A DNA stretch of 64,000 nt, from positions 276,325 to 340,324 of IMG/VR virus record IMGVR_UViG_3300050120_000230. The stretch is one strand, 5' to 3'. Source of the stretch: a virus. The notes under the pieces were generated by a model. The model was not told the DNA's origin. It did not search any database and was given only the letters and a program-made list of their open reading frames with translations. Each line of letters begins with the position of its first letter. Positions within the stretch are counted from its first letter, which is position 1. Below, in pieces: positions 1 to 8,115 of this stretch. The translations under genes and the position numbers were made by a program.

Positions 1-159
1 TGCGGCCCGCGCTTGCGGTTGTTCGGCTCGCGTCTGGAAACGAACGACGAGTTCGCCAAGCGCGTCGAACTCGAAGAGCAACGGGCGGCTGCCATTGAAG
101 CCCGTGACCGCGCCGAGTTCGAACGTCTGTCGAAGCAGTTCGGCAAGCCCGCCATCTAA
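1..159 (+). CDS. 3' end of a hypothetical protein (partial)
   Basis: The reading frame is open from the first base and stops at TAA 157-159. The visible 52 residues are charged and look helical (runs of Glu, Arg, Ala), as in the tail of a coiled-coil protein. The start lies outside the window, so no function can be assigned. The next gene starts three bases after the stop, which suggests one operon. Confidence 0.6.
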   Translation, partial: CGPRLRLFGSRLETNDEFAKRVELEEQRAAAIEARDRAEFERLSKQFGKPAI

Positions 160-162
160 CCA

Positions 163-405
163 ATGGCGGCCGACTTTCACATCAAAAAGCACCATGCCGC
201 AGAGATGGAAGAGCGTCGGCGCCAATTCCCGTACTCGTTCAGGATGAGCACGGTTGTTGGCCCGAGGAAGTTCGCGACGAAGGCCGAAGTCATGCAGTGC
301 CGCGCGTTCTTTGAAGGCCAGAAAGTTCTCGTCAATAAGAACACCGCGTACTTCGTCAGAGTGGAAGATGCTATTTTCTTCAAGATGGGGATGTGGCTGA
401 CATGA
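163..405 (+). CDS. small protein, C-terminal DAxFFKM family
   Basis: An 80-residue protein of unknown function. It ends in VEDAIFFKMGMW, which places it in the large DAxLFKMxW family scattered through this window. The N-terminal part is basic and helical, and the C-terminal half looks like alternating strands. It overlaps the next gene by an ATGA junction, so the two are probably translationally coupled. Confidence 0.75.
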   Translation: MAADFHIKKHHAAEMEERRRQFPYSFRMSTVVGPRKFATKAEVMQCRAFFEGQKVLVNKNTAYFVRVEDAIFFKMGMWLT

Positions 406-797
406 TCCGGGTCGGTGGCATTCTGCTCCAAGACGTGCTTGATCTAGGGAGCAAAGTCTTTGTCGATGGTGGGCACGATCCTGAACGGAGCGGGGAGCTT
501 GGTCTCACCGTGGGAGACGAGATTTCTGCTCTCACCATTGCGGTCGCTGGTGCGAAGTTCACCCACGATATTGTCGGTGGTCCGGCTGTTACGCGCTATG
601 TTCTCTATGGGCGTCGGTGGCGGATTTGGGTCGAACTGCACAACGGGCAATTGAGCCCGAGAGACCCTGAAAACATAGAACCCACGCTACTCCGAAAAGC
701 GCGTGGGTTCTACAGATTGAGCGATTACGATTTCCAAGGTAATCCTTGGGATTTCGAAAGAGACATGACCATCGGTCGGATGGCCGGTCTCGTTTAG
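402..797 (+). CDS. small protein, C-terminal DMTIxRM family
   Basis: A 131-residue protein of unknown function. The ATG at 402 overlaps the upstream stop; a GTG nine bases earlier is the alternative. The C-terminus FERDMTIGRMAG matches the DMTIARM signature of other small proteins here (at 26428, 26900, 48048). It is followed convergently by a minus-strand gene whose end overlaps by four bases. Confidence 0.75.
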   Translation: MIRVGGILLQDVLDLGSKVFVDGGHDPERSGELGLTVGDEISALTIAVAGAKFTHDIVGGPAVTRYVLYGRRWRIWVELHNGQLSPRDPENIEPTLLRKARGFYRLSDYDFQGNPWDFERDMTIGRMAGLV

Positions 798-1072
798 GTG
801 CGCTTGTTACGCCAGAAGTTGCCCGTGGCGGCGAGGTGATAGCTGGTCTTGCTATCCTTGCTCACGACGGTGAACCAACCATCTTTGGTAAGTTCGTCCA
901 CGGCGGCGGCGAACATCTGGTCATCGGGACCACGACCGGAAGCAGCTAGAACAGCCGTGCCATCCTTCGATGAGTTGATGAGGTCTGCAACCTGAGTGAG
1001 GATCGAGTCCTTATAGTCCTCGAACTTGGTCATCGGCGGCGGGGTAGGAGTAGGGGTGGGGTTATTCGGCAT
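794..1072 (-). CDS. hypothetical protein, Pro/Thr-rich N-terminus
   Basis: A 92-residue protein. The first 14 residues are a Pro-Thr linker-like segment, followed by a compact domain with a conserved-looking DGWFTVV segment. A GAGG ribosome-binding site precedes the ATG. It lies just downstream of the neck-protein gene on the same strand, so it is probably a late gene co-transcribed with it. No family was recognised. Confidence 0.65.
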   Translation of the reverse strand: MPNNPTPTPTPPPMTKFEDYKDSILTQVADLINSSKDGTAVLAASGRGPDDQMFAAAVDELTKDGWFTVVSKDSKTSYHLAATGNFWRNKRT

Positions 1073-1098
1073 GAAAAATCCTCAAAATATGTTAAAAA

Positions 1099-1863
1099 TC
1101 AACCGATGATGAACCCGTAGCCCTCATTTTGATCGATGAGGTTCTTCAGTTCGTCTTCGAGTTTGTCCATCTCTGCCTGAGCTTCGTTCTTGAGAGCGTC
1201 GCCGTTCAGAGTAATGCCGCCTTGGGGACCAGCCAGAGATGCGAACTTGCTGCGGGCTTGGCCGAGCAGCATCTTCGAATTGGCGATGGCCATGCTACGC
1301 AGCCACGGCTTGGCGTAGACATCGTTCAACAGAACTTCTTCCGGGCGGGCGTTGAAGCAATGCAGGCCCACTTGTTCCACGGCGCCGAAGCGGCGGTGGA
1401 AGGTGATGCGCTTGGACGAAGAGTCCCATGTGAACTGCACGTCGCGGCCGAACATGCGGCCGATCAGCGATTGATACTGCATGGCGAAGTCGTAGGTCGC
1501 CAGCAGACCCGCACCCGTCGTGCCCAATTGGGCCGGGTTCTGAATCATGTAGATGTTGTTCGTGAACGCGAGACTGAACGGGTCGATGGTCGAACCACCG
1601 GAGCTACCGTTCACGCGGCGATAGACGGAGCGCACTTCCTGCACTTCCGGGGGCAAGGTGTAGATCGCCACATCCGGCTGTACGTCGAGGAACACGAAAC
1701 TTTCTTCGATGGCGTTACCCGAACGCTGCCGATAGCGGTCAAGCGTCACGGTGATGGCGTAGTTGTATTCTTTTTCCTCAAGTTCAACCTCCATCATCGT
1801 GCCACCGAGAGCGATCTCGATTTCTTCGATGAGGCGTTGACGAGCAGTTTGTTCGGCGGCCAT
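1099..1863 (-). CDS. T4 gp13-like neck protein
   Basis: A 254-residue protein resembling the head-completion (neck) protein gp13 of T4-type phages, which helps join the filled head to the tail. The N-terminus is a helical segment followed by an acidic stretch, a FVFLDVQPDVAIYTLPPEV-type strand region, and an RxVYRR motif typical of this family. A C-terminal helix ends in GYGFIIG. It is slightly shorter than T4 gp13. A late promoter element lies exactly 27 bases before the ATG, and an AAGGA ribosome-binding site is present. The gp14-like gene is encoded divergently just to the right. The family call is from recall of conserved pattern and position. Confidence 0.65.
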   Translation of the reverse strand: MAAEQTARQRLIEEIEIALGGTMMEVELEEKEYNYAITVTLDRYRQRSGNAIEESFVFLDVQPDVAIYTLPPEVQEVRSVYRRVNGSSGGSTIDPFSLAFTNNIYMIQNPAQLGTTGAGLLATYDFAMQYQSLIGRMFGRDVQFTWDSSSKRITFHRRFGAVEQVGLHCFNARPEEVLLNDVYAKPWLRSMAIANSKMLLGQARSKFASLAGPQGGITLNGDALKNEAQAEMDKLEDELKNLIDQNEGYGFIIG

Positions 1864-1890
1864 GAGGACATCCTTAGAGGAGTTGCCCAG

Positions 1891-1898
1891 TATTTATC
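1891..1898 (-). promoter_or_regulatory. late promoter GATAAATA (minus)
   Basis: On the minus strand this reads GATAAATA, close to the T4 late-promoter consensus TATAAATA. It ends 27 bases before the ATG of the gp13-like gene, the same spacing as at the endolysin and gp15-like genes. Confidence 0.7.
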
Positions 1899-1942
1899 CG
1901 TGTGGCATACTCGTTCTTTAGGATTTAAGGACGGAGCGAGTA

Positions 1943-2116
1943 ATGGGTTGGCGAGATTTGCCAAAGCTGACCATTTTGCCCGGCCACCCGGTTCCTCGGG
2001 AACCTATTTCAGCCGATACCATCTACATGCGCGGCCAGAAAATGAGCGCAGTCCGCCTCGGACAAGAATGGGAGAATCGCAAGCTAAGTCTGGGTGTGCC
2101 CCGCCTCAATAAATAG
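1943..2116 (+). CDS. small protein (57 aa)
   Basis: A short frame beginning MGWRDLPKLTILPGHPVP and ending VPRLNK. It has an AAGGACGG ribosome-binding site eight bases upstream of the ATG and sits tightly between the two neck genes, ending just before the gp14-like start. The stop codon TAG overlaps the late-promoter element of the next gene. Function unknown; it may be a small structural or assembly protein because of its location. Confidence 0.6.
   Translation: MGWRDLPKLTILPGHPVPREPISADTIYMRGQKMSAVRLGQEWENRKLSLGVPRLNK
2108..2115 (+). promoter_or_regulatory. late promoter AATAAATA abutting the gp14-like start
   Basis: AATAAATA followed by only five bases before the ATG at 2121. In T4 the start site is about five to six bases after this element, so transcription would begin at or next to the AUG. 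Confidence 0.55.
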
Positions 2117-2120
2117 GTGC

Positions 2121-3200
2121 ATGGGTCGTCAAATCTCAATCTGGAACAGTGGTCGTAAGGGTCTCGACTACAAATACATTGATCGCATAATTTCTTCGTT
2201 CTTTGGAGCTTCCGGCACTGCGGTCTACGTTCACCGCTATTTGGGTGTCTACGATCAGACCGCCAATGGGATCGCGAACGCGGCCGTCATGGATGGCGGG
2301 ATCACCAGCATCCAAGACCCGCTGTTCCTTGAGAACCGCGACCGCAAATATGATACGACGATCATCGAACTGCGTGGCATCTACAACGTGGCCGACGTGG
2401 ACTTTGACATGCGTCAGTTCGGCTTGTTCCTTCAGAACGATACGATTTTTCTGGAAGTGCACATCAACGACATGGTCGCCATGTGCGGCCGACGTATCAT
2501 TCCCGGTGACGTTCTAGAATTGCCGCACCAGCGCGACGACACCATTCCGGGTGATGCCCCGGCTATCAACAAGTTCTACGTCGTGGAAGACGCCAATCGC
2601 GCCTCTGACGGCTATTCGTCCACATGGTTTCCCCATATCTGGCGCCTGAAGTGCACGCCGATGACGGGCGGCCAAGAGTATGCCGATATTCTGTCTCAGC
2701 AGCAGACCGATCCGTTCGGTCTCAACGACGTGGGCACGCTGAACGATCTGCTGACCACTATTGGGATCGAACAGGACATCAACAATTCTATCGTCGATGC
2801 CGCTATCGCCAACTTCAAGAACCGCAACTTTGAGACCCAGCAATTCTGGATCATGCCGGGCACCGAACTTGATGATGAATTGCCGTGGATTTTCGCTGGT
2901 GACGGCATCCCGCCGAATGGCGAAGGCAAGCCCCTTCAGTCCGGTATGAGCTTCCCGGTGAGCCCGGCCGTTGGTGACTATTTCCTTCGTATGGACTACA
3001 CCCCGTCTACCCTGTTCCGCAGGGTTGAACACGGCTGGCAAATCCAAGAAGTGAACTACCGTCAGCAGCAATGGACGGCAGCCCACCGCTTGCTATATGA
3101 TTTCATCAACAACGACAAGATTTCGGATTTCAAGGACGGCACGAGTGCCCCCGAGAAACAAGCGTTGTCCACAGCAGTCAAAGCTCGCGCGGATTTCTAA
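2121..3200 (+). CDS. T4 gp14-like neck protein
   Basis: A 359-residue protein that resembles T4-type neck protein gp14, a component of the connector between head and tail. The region around residues 95-150 (DFDMRQFGLFLQND, then GRRIIPGDVLELPHQRDD, then KFYVVEDANRAS and WRLKC) has the order of elements seen in gp14: internal strand, GD-x-ϕ-E-L-P-motif, then a FYVV strand. It is longer than T4 gp14, with a C-terminal extension containing a PGDYFLRMDYTP-like segment. The ATG at 2121 is chosen because a late promoter ends five bases before it; the frame runs further upstream but without a better start. Confidence 0.6.
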   Translation: MGRQISIWNSGRKGLDYKYIDRIISSFFGASGTAVYVHRYLGVYDQTANGIANAAVMDGGITSIQDPLFLENRDRKYDTTIIELRGIYNVADVDFDMRQFGLFLQNDTIFLEVHINDMVAMCGRRIIPGDVLELPHQRDDTIPGDAPAINKFYVVEDANRASDGYSSTWFPHIWRLKCTPMTGGQEYADILSQQQTDPFGLNDVGTLNDLLTTIGIEQDINNSIVDAAIANFKNRNFETQQFWIMPGTELDDELPWIFAGDGIPPNGEGKPLQSGMSFPVSPAVGDYFLRMDYTPSTLFRRVEHGWQIQEVNYRQQQWTAAHRLLYDFINNDKISDFKDGTSAPEKQALSTAVKARADF

Positions 3201-3201
3201 G

Positions 3202-3399
3202 ATGGATTTTTTCAGAATGGTGTGTGCCGGGGCTTGGGTCTCCGTGCTGCCTCTGGACGTTGAGGCGAATTGGCTGGGCATTCCAAACTGGTGGAATTCT
3301 CCGCACCAAATGATCCTGTCATTGTTGGTCGGTCTCGGCCTAGCGTGGGCCGTCCACGGAGACGAAAAATGGGCACTCAGCCGCACCGACCATGACTGA
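3202..3399 (+). CDS. small membrane protein (65 aa)
   Basis: Starts two bases after the gp14-like stop and overlaps the next gene (ATGACTGA junction). One hydrophobic segment near residues 38-50 (MILSLLVGLGLAWAV) is a likely transmembrane helix. Function unknown; its place in a late structural operon could suit a lysis or virion role, but nothing in the sequence shows that. Confidence 0.6.
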   Translation: MDFFRMVCAGAWVSVLPLDVEANWLGIPNWWNSPHQMILSLLVGLGLAWAVHGDEKWALSRTDHD

Positions 3400-3973
3400 T
3401 CTCGTAAGCATCCCCGGCCGAGATATCGTCGCCTTACTGCGCGCAGAGGCGAAACGGAAGCCTGCCATCGCCGAACTCATGGATGCCGCATCGGACATGA
3501 CTGATGCGGAGATCGACGCTCTAAAAGTCCCGCTCCCGTGGTATCGCAAGGCGCTGAAGAAGTGCCGGGATATGCAGATTTCGTCTGACACGACTGCACG
3601 GGTGAGCGCCATCATCGCCAACTCTGTTGTGGAAGTTAAGCTCAACAACGTCGATGGCACCATGCGACGCTATACCGGCGATACTCAGTTCATCTCCGTG
3701 GCGCGGGGCGGGGATGTCGAGATCAAATCCGGCACCCTGATTTGGTTTCCCATGGGTGGTGGCGTCTGGGTAGATACGCTGTTTTCCGCAAGCATCGACC
3801 CTCGGCTAGGTCTCTCTGAATATGTCGGAGATATTGACCGCCAAGGCTACATCAACGCACGCGCAGCGCAGAGGGCGGGTAATGCTCCGGCTGACATACA
3901 GGGAACGGTTGTTGATGGTGTGGGGCCAGCCGAATCAAGCGTGAAACCGTTGTTCACGATCCATCGCCACTAG
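3392..3973 (+). CDS. hypothetical protein in structural operon
   Basis: A 193-residue protein with a helical N-terminal third (acidic, DMTDAEIDALKVPLPW) and a strand-rich middle with several Gly-rich turns (FPMGGGVWVDTLF). Translationally coupled to the membrane protein before it. Position in the neck operon suggests a late virion or assembly protein. No family was recognised. Confidence 0.7.
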   Translation: MTDLVSIPGRDIVALLRAEAKRKPAIAELMDAASDMTDAEIDALKVPLPWYRKALKKCRDMQISSDTTARVSAIIANSVVEVKLNNVDGTMRRYTGDTQFISVARGGDVEIKSGTLIWFPMGGGVWVDTLFSASIDPRLGLSEYVGDIDRQGYINARAAQRAGNAPADIQGTVVDGVGPAESSVKPLFTIHRH

Positions 3974-3977
3974 GCGA

Positions 3978-4613
3978 TCAGAGGAACTCTTTGATGATGT
4001 AGTTCCCTGCGAACACAGGGGCCGCACCATACGTGAACGACTGGGATTTGTTCACGAACCAATTTCCCGCCGACACTCCAATCCTCGCTGAGTAGGTAAC
4101 CGCAGCGTTAGTCGCCGGGGAGTCCATAACTTCGATAGCCATGAAGCTCGGAATGTTCTGGGTTGTGGTGAGTGTCGCGGTGAATTGGTCGATGGTCTGG
4201 ATTCGAAGACCGATCAACGTCGTATTGCGAAAAATACCGCAAGTGATGTAGGCGCCGGAAGTGCTCACGTCGATCAGAAAGTTGAGACTGATTTGAACGA
4301 TGCTTGTTGCAAATGCAGGTGTGTAGGACTGCGTCATGATTTGCGTGCCTGACGCAGAGGTGATCGCCGTGTTCGAGTTGGTGATGGTCGTCGAGCCGGT
4401 CTGAGCAGCAATGCTTCCGAACACTGGCTTGATGTCGGCAGTCATCGGCAACCAAACGCCGTTGATGCACCCTTCGAAATTATTGATTGTAGTATTGTAG
4501 CGGAACGTGCCCGCGTTTGCTGTCGGACGTGTTGAAGTAGGCCCAGAGCCAACCACAATATAGGAATTGGCTATCTGTGTAATGCTGCCTTCGTTTATTG
4601 TACCTTCACGCAT
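3978..4613 (-). CDS. probable tail-fibre or surface protein
   Basis: About 211 residues, rich in Thr, Ser, Asn and Ala and poor in charge. An FRYNTTINNFEGCINGVW motif near the N-terminus is typical of repeats preceding phage tail-fibre and fibre-tip domains. The rest alternates short strands, as in trimeric receptor-binding tips. The ATG at 4613 is chosen because a minus-strand late promoter ends four bases before it. A longer frame back to 4685 is possible but would run through the promoter pair and the endolysin start. Function is inferred from composition only. Confidence 0.55.
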   Translation of the reverse strand: MREGTINEGSITQIANSYIVVGSGPTSTRPTANAGTFRYNTTINNFEGCINGVWLPMTADIKPVFGSIAAQTGSTTITNSNTAITSASGTQIMTQSYTPAFATSIVQISLNFLIDVSTSGAYITCGIFRNTTLIGLRIQTIDQFTATLTTTQNIPSFMAIEVMDSPATNAAVTYSARIGVSAGNWFVNKSQSFTYGAAPVFAGNYIIKEFL

Positions 4614-4617
4614 ACCG

Positions 4618-4624
4618 TATTTAG
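4618..4624 (-). promoter_or_regulatory. late promoter CTAAATA (minus)
   Basis: Reads CTAAATA on the minus strand, four bases before the ATG of the fibre-like gene. It faces the plus-strand CTAAATA at 4631, forming a divergent late-promoter pair. Confidence 0.6.
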
Positions 4625-4630
4625 TTCCTC

Positions 4631-4637
4631 CTAAATA
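4631..4637 (+). promoter_or_regulatory. late promoter CTAAATA
   Basis: CTAAATA on the plus strand, 27 bases upstream of the endolysin ATG, followed by a GGGGGAA ribosome-binding site. Confidence 0.7.
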
Positions 4638-4664
4638 CCCAAAACTACTTGGGGGAACTCTGGT

Positions 4665-5303
4665 ATGGACGTTCTTGGTATTCAAAATAGGTTGGTGGCA
4701 GCAGGCTTCAGTCCCGGCAAGGTCGATGGAGACATTGGCCCGAACACTTACACCGCGATCATCAATTACGCTGCGAAGAAAGATTTGGGCGCGCTATCGG
4801 TGCTGCTTGGCCGGGCCATGGCATCCGATTTCCCGAAATATGGGATCGTCACGCCTCTACGGATCGCGCACTTCATCGCGCAGGCATGTCACGAGACCGG
4901 CGGGTTCCACTACCTGAGCGAACTGGGGTCGGGCAAAGACACCAACCACGACGGGTATGACGACTACCTGCAACACTACGATTTTCGCAAAGACCTTGGC
5001 GATAGCCATGTGGGCGACGGTGACAAATATCGCGGGCGTGGGCTGTTCCAGATCACAGGCATCTTCAACTATACCGTCTATGGCACACGGATCGGCGTGA
5101 ACTTGTTGGCCAACCCGGCACAAGCCGCACAGCCCGAGATCGCAACGCTTACCGCGTGCCTCTTCTGGTCAGATCGCAAGCTGAACAACTATGCTGACGC
5201 CGACGACGTGACGACGATCACCAAGAAGATCAACGGCGGCCTGAACGGTCTAGTTGATCGTCAGACCATCACCTATCGAATGAAGGTCTTGCTCGGCGCC
5301 TAA
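4665..5303 (+). CDS. endolysin: peptidoglycan-binding domain + GH19 glycosidase
   Basis: A 212-residue lysozyme that cleaves the glycan chain of peptidoglycan for host lysis. Residues 1-40 form a PG_binding_1-type repeat (GIQNRLVAAGFSPGKVDGDIG followed by NTYTAI). Residues 65-212 match family GH19 (chitinase-like lysozyme): HETGGFHYLSE with the likely catalytic Glu77, YRGRGLFQITG at 122-132, and KKINGGLNGLVDR near the C-terminus. No signal peptide or membrane segment is seen, so export would need a holin or spanin pathway that I do not see next to it. A late promoter 27 bases upstream fits lysis timing. Confidence 0.9.
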   Translation: MDVLGIQNRLVAAGFSPGKVDGDIGPNTYTAIINYAAKKDLGALSVLLGRAMASDFPKYGIVTPLRIAHFIAQACHETGGFHYLSELGSGKDTNHDGYDDYLQHYDFRKDLGDSHVGDGDKYRGRGLFQITGIFNYTVYGTRIGVNLLANPAQAAQPEIATLTACLFWSDRKLNNYADADDVTTITKKINGGLNGLVDRQTITYRMKVLLGA

Positions 5304-5932
5304 CCGTTCAGGTGAGACATCATCGTGTCGAGCGGCAACGTCGCCGACACTTTGGTCAAATCGGTCAGCGTTTTTTGATCGTCCCGGTGAAACTCCGGGT
5401 TGTGAACGAACATCTGCTTGGCCTTGGCGTGCGTGAGACCCAGAAGGCGGGCTTCGGCCTCACTGAGCTTCGACATGGCGCTCATCCGCAGGAACTCGTT
5501 GACCGCCTGATCGTCGTGGAACAGAGACAAGGTCAGGTCTTCGACTTGCATCTTGTAGCTGACGATCCGCAGGGTTTCCGGGCGGACGCTGTCTTCCCAC
5601 GGAATGGCGTTGTCGATAACGACGCGCTTCCAGATGTCCAGAAGGTTTTCGGCTTCCTCGACACCAAACACACATGGCGAGTTGTAGCAGTCGAGGCAAT
5701 GTTGATTGACACGAACGTAGGTCCATTGGCCGTCGTGACGTTGCACCACAAACGTCAGATAGTCCTTGTCCGGGTTCGTCGCGACAGTCGCCCCGCCGTA
5801 AGAGCCGTGGCCGTTCACCGAGGATGGGGAACATGTCTGGTTCATATTCTGGTGGGCTTGGGCGCGGCTGCCTCTGGGAACACTGAAATGCTTCGGCCGG
5901 ACGGCGCGCGCCACTTTCTTTTGGGTTTTCAT
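5300..5932 (-). CDS. hypothetical protein with CxxCxxxxC motif
   Basis: About 210 residues, starting at ATG 5932 (a GTG six bases earlier is the alternative). The N-terminus is basic. A central HCLDCYNSPCVFGVEEAENL segment carries three cysteines and may bind metal, although only one such cluster is seen. The C-terminal half is helical and ends in TLPLDTMMSHLNG. Convergent with the endolysin, overlapping by four bases. No family was recognised. Confidence 0.7.
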   Translation of the reverse strand: MKTQKKVARAVRPKHFSVPRGSRAQAHQNMNQTCSPSSVNGHGSYGGATVATNPDKDYLTFVVQRHDGQWTYVRVNQHCLDCYNSPCVFGVEEAENLLDIWKRVVIDNAIPWEDSVRPETLRIVSYKMQVEDLTLSLFHDDQAVNEFLRMSAMSKLSEAEARLLGLTHAKAKQMFVHNPEFHRDDQKTLTDLTKVSATLPLDTMMSHLNG

Positions 5933-6010
5933 TCTCACAACATCTCTTCGCTATGCATTTGATGTCAATATTTTCGTGTGGGGACAAAAACAACAACGGT
6001 CCCTTCACCG

Positions 6011-6017
6011 CTAAATA
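6011..6017 (+). promoter_or_regulatory. late promoter CTAAATA
   Basis: CTAAATA located exactly 27 bases upstream of the ATG of the gp15-like gene, as for the gp13-like and endolysin genes. Confidence 0.7.
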
Positions 6018-6044
6018 AAGCACATATACTATAGGCGTTGCAAA

Positions 6045-7373
6045 ATGATTCAGGGGCTCGACTACTTCTACGACCGTCAACAGCCGCGCTTTCTTGAACA
6101 GATCGTGCGAGCATTCTCGGGCTTCCAGTATATGGCTGGCAGTCGTGCCGGTTTGCCGCCTGCATTGCAGATGGTCCCTTGCCGATTGGCTTCCACGAAC
6201 AACGTGGTCGCCAACATCATGAAAAATCAGTCGGAGAACACGCTCCTGACTGTGCCCATGATTACCGTGTGGCAGACCAACATCACCGGCAGCACCGACC
6301 GTTTGCAGAACCGAAACCACATCGACACCCGCCAGATCGTCGAACGGGCCATCGATCCGAATACCGGGCAATACACGGCCGCTCGCGGCCAGAGCTACAC
6401 CCTCGAACGCATCATGCCCCTGCCGTTCGACATGAACGTTCAGGTCGATATTTGGACTTCCAACTTGGACCAGAAATACCAGTTGGAGGAACAAATCCTC
6501 ACGATCATGTGGCCGAACTTCAACATCCAAAACAGCGACAACGCGCTCGACTGGACGGCCCTCACTGAGGTTCGGATTACGGACATCACCCACACGTCGC
6601 GCTCGATCCCAATTGGAACATCGGACGAGATCGACATCATGACGCTGCAACTCGAAGTTCCGATCTGGCTCTCGCCGCCTGCCAAGATTCGTCAGCAGAA
6701 CCTCATCGAGCAAATCGTCACCAACATCAACGACACCAGCCCGTTGCCCGGCGTCCTTTCCGATGCGGCAAACCCCGGCACACTGTTGACCCAAAACATC
6801 GTCACGCCCGGCAACCATTACATCAAGGTCGATGGTGACGAGATCACGCTGCTCGGCCCGGATGGCGAGCATGAGCCGCTTCCTTGGCAACCGCTGCTGG
6901 ACCTTTATGGTTTCCTACGACCCGCCATGAGCCAACTCTATCTGCGGAAAACTTCCGACATCGAAGGACCGTCGATTATCGGCGTCCTGCAAGCGTCGGG
7001 CGATCCTACGAAGCTACTTTGGCAGATCGACCCCGACACGCTCCCGGCGAACACCCTCGATCCCGTGGATGCCGTGATCGATCCCATGCGAACGTTCCCC
7101 GGTGACGGTCTTGCTGCTCCGGCCGAAGGGGTTCGCTACCTGCTCATCAATGAGATGGGACCGAGCGTCGCTTGGGGTCCAATCACCGCACGCTACGGCG
7201 ATATCATCGAGTTCCATTCCGGCGAATGGGTCGTGGATTTCGCATCGGTGGGGCAAGGCGTTCAGCACGTCACCAATCTGCACACCGGCCGCCAACTTCG
7301 CTGGACCGGAGATGACTGGGTTCTGGCTATCGACGGGACGTTTGGCCCCGGCTACTGGCGGCTGGCGGTTTAA
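6045..7373 (+). CDS. T4 gp15-like tail completion / sheath stabiliser protein
   Basis: A 442-residue protein. Residues 1-220 follow the pattern of T4 gp15, the terminator ring that caps the tail tube and sheath and docks to the neck. It opens with a FYDRQQPRFLEQIVRAFSGFQ helix, then PxxLASTNNVVANIM, then the FDMNVQVDIWTSNLDQKYQ segment leading to EQILTIMWPNFN, and a DITHTSRSIPIGTSDEID strand before LQLEVPIWLSPP. The last 200 residues are an extra strand-rich extension (repeated W/G turns) absent from T4 gp15. It probably decorates the tail completion ring. A late promoter lies upstream. The family call rests on recalled pattern. Confidence 0.7.
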   Translation: MIQGLDYFYDRQQPRFLEQIVRAFSGFQYMAGSRAGLPPALQMVPCRLASTNNVVANIMKNQSENTLLTVPMITVWQTNITGSTDRLQNRNHIDTRQIVERAIDPNTGQYTAARGQSYTLERIMPLPFDMNVQVDIWTSNLDQKYQLEEQILTIMWPNFNIQNSDNALDWTALTEVRITDITHTSRSIPIGTSDEIDIMTLQLEVPIWLSPPAKIRQQNLIEQIVTNINDTSPLPGVLSDAANPGTLLTQNIVTPGNHYIKVDGDEITLLGPDGEHEPLPWQPLLDLYGFLRPAMSQLYLRKTSDIEGPSIIGVLQASGDPTKLLWQIDPDTLPANTLDPVDAVIDPMRTFPGDGLAAPAEGVRYLLINEMGPSVAWGPITARYGDIIEFHSGEWVVDFASVGQGVQHVTNLHTGRQLRWTGDDWVLAIDGTFGPGYWRLAV

Positions 7374-7615
7374 GCGGCTTCCAGCACTCGCCACGTCCGG
7401 CGGGTGTAGACGGCATACCCTTGCTTGCGGGCGCGCTGCATTAGGCGATTCGCCACTTCCTGCCTGATCCACAGATCGTTGGGCTCGAACCCGGCCCGAC
7501 CCATGGCGGCGGCCACATCCATGTTGGTGAAATCACCGCGCATGGCGCCGATCCCGGCGTCGATCACTTGGCTGGAAACGATCTTGCCTTCGACTGTCAT
7601 GGGTGCGTTCAGCAT
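7370..7615 (-). CDS. hypothetical protein (81 aa)
   Basis: Start chosen at ATG 7615 because GGAGGGG lies directly before it. The protein has a Gly/Ala-rich N-terminal half and a basic, helical C-terminal half (RQEVANRLMQRARKQGYAVY) that could contact nucleic acid. It is convergent with the gp15-like gene, overlapping by four bases. No family was recognised. Confidence 0.65.
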   Translation of the reverse strand: MLNAPMTVEGKIVSSQVIDAGIGAMRGDFTNMDVAAAMGRAGFEPNDLWIRQEVANRLMQRARKQGYAVYTRRTWRVLEAA

Positions 7616-7684
7616 TTTCCCCTCCATCTGGATCAACTATAAGGGAAAATACCACCAATGTGGATTCCGTCAACAAAACTCGTC

Positions 7685-8035
7685 TCAGGAATAGACACCA
7701 ATATCCCACCGCCAGTAGTGATCGCCGAAACTACTCGGACCACCTTCGATCAGTCTGATTCTAGCGGACGCCAAAGACGACGGATGACGAACATCCGCAC
7801 TGCTCCGGCCATTGTCTTCGATGTTCCAACCCTCGATCATCAGCAAAGCAAGCAGACGACTGCGGCAATCGAGGACGGTGTCGTAATCCTCGCCTTCAAC
7901 GATGATGGCGTATTTGTTAACCGAGTAACGGTTCCCCAGCGGGTCATCATGCATGACCACATCGGCATCGCCGATGACCTCGCGGGCCTTCGACCATAAC
8001 CGTCTGCTCAGTTTTTTTCTCTGCGTCTCGGACAT
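7685..8035 (-). CDS. hypothetical protein (116 aa)
   Basis: A small mixed alpha/beta protein: basic N-terminus (MSETQRKKLSRRLW), a central strand with a YAIIVEGEDYDTVLD segment, and a C-terminal strand ending in HYWRWDIGVYS. It is transcribed divergently from the gene at 8116; the early promoter between them points to the right. Function unknown. Confidence 0.65.
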   Translation of the reverse strand: MSETQRKKLSRRLWSKAREVIGDADVVMHDDPLGNRYSVNKYAIIVEGEDYDTVLDCRSRLLALLMIEGWNIEDNGRSSADVRHPSSLASARIRLIEGGPSSFGDHYWRWDIGVYS

Positions 8036-8058
8036 GTCTATACTTTACCGCAGGGAGT

Positions 8059-8090
8059 TTGGTTGACCAAACGAATATTTCGAGTAGATT
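8059..8090 (+). promoter_or_regulatory. early-type promoter with TTGGTTGACCAA
   Basis: TTGGTTGACCAA at 8059-8070 contains the -35 TTGACC (8063-8068). After 16 bases comes a -10 TAGATT (8085-8090). The 12-mer is an inverted repeat (TTGGT-TG-ACCAA) that could double as an operator. The gene start at 8116 has a GAGGA ribosome-binding site. Confidence 0.65.
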
Positions 8091-8115
8091 GGCATCTTCA
8101 ATTTGAGGAAATCGC

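Noticed and set aside
1129-2112. A 327-codon plus-strand frame across the gp13-like gene
   Set aside because: Antisense to the gp13-like gene, no ribosome-binding site, and it would cross a late promoter.
5460-6890. A 476-codon minus-strand frame
   Set aside because: It overlaps the gp15-like gene and a late promoter; no coding motif.
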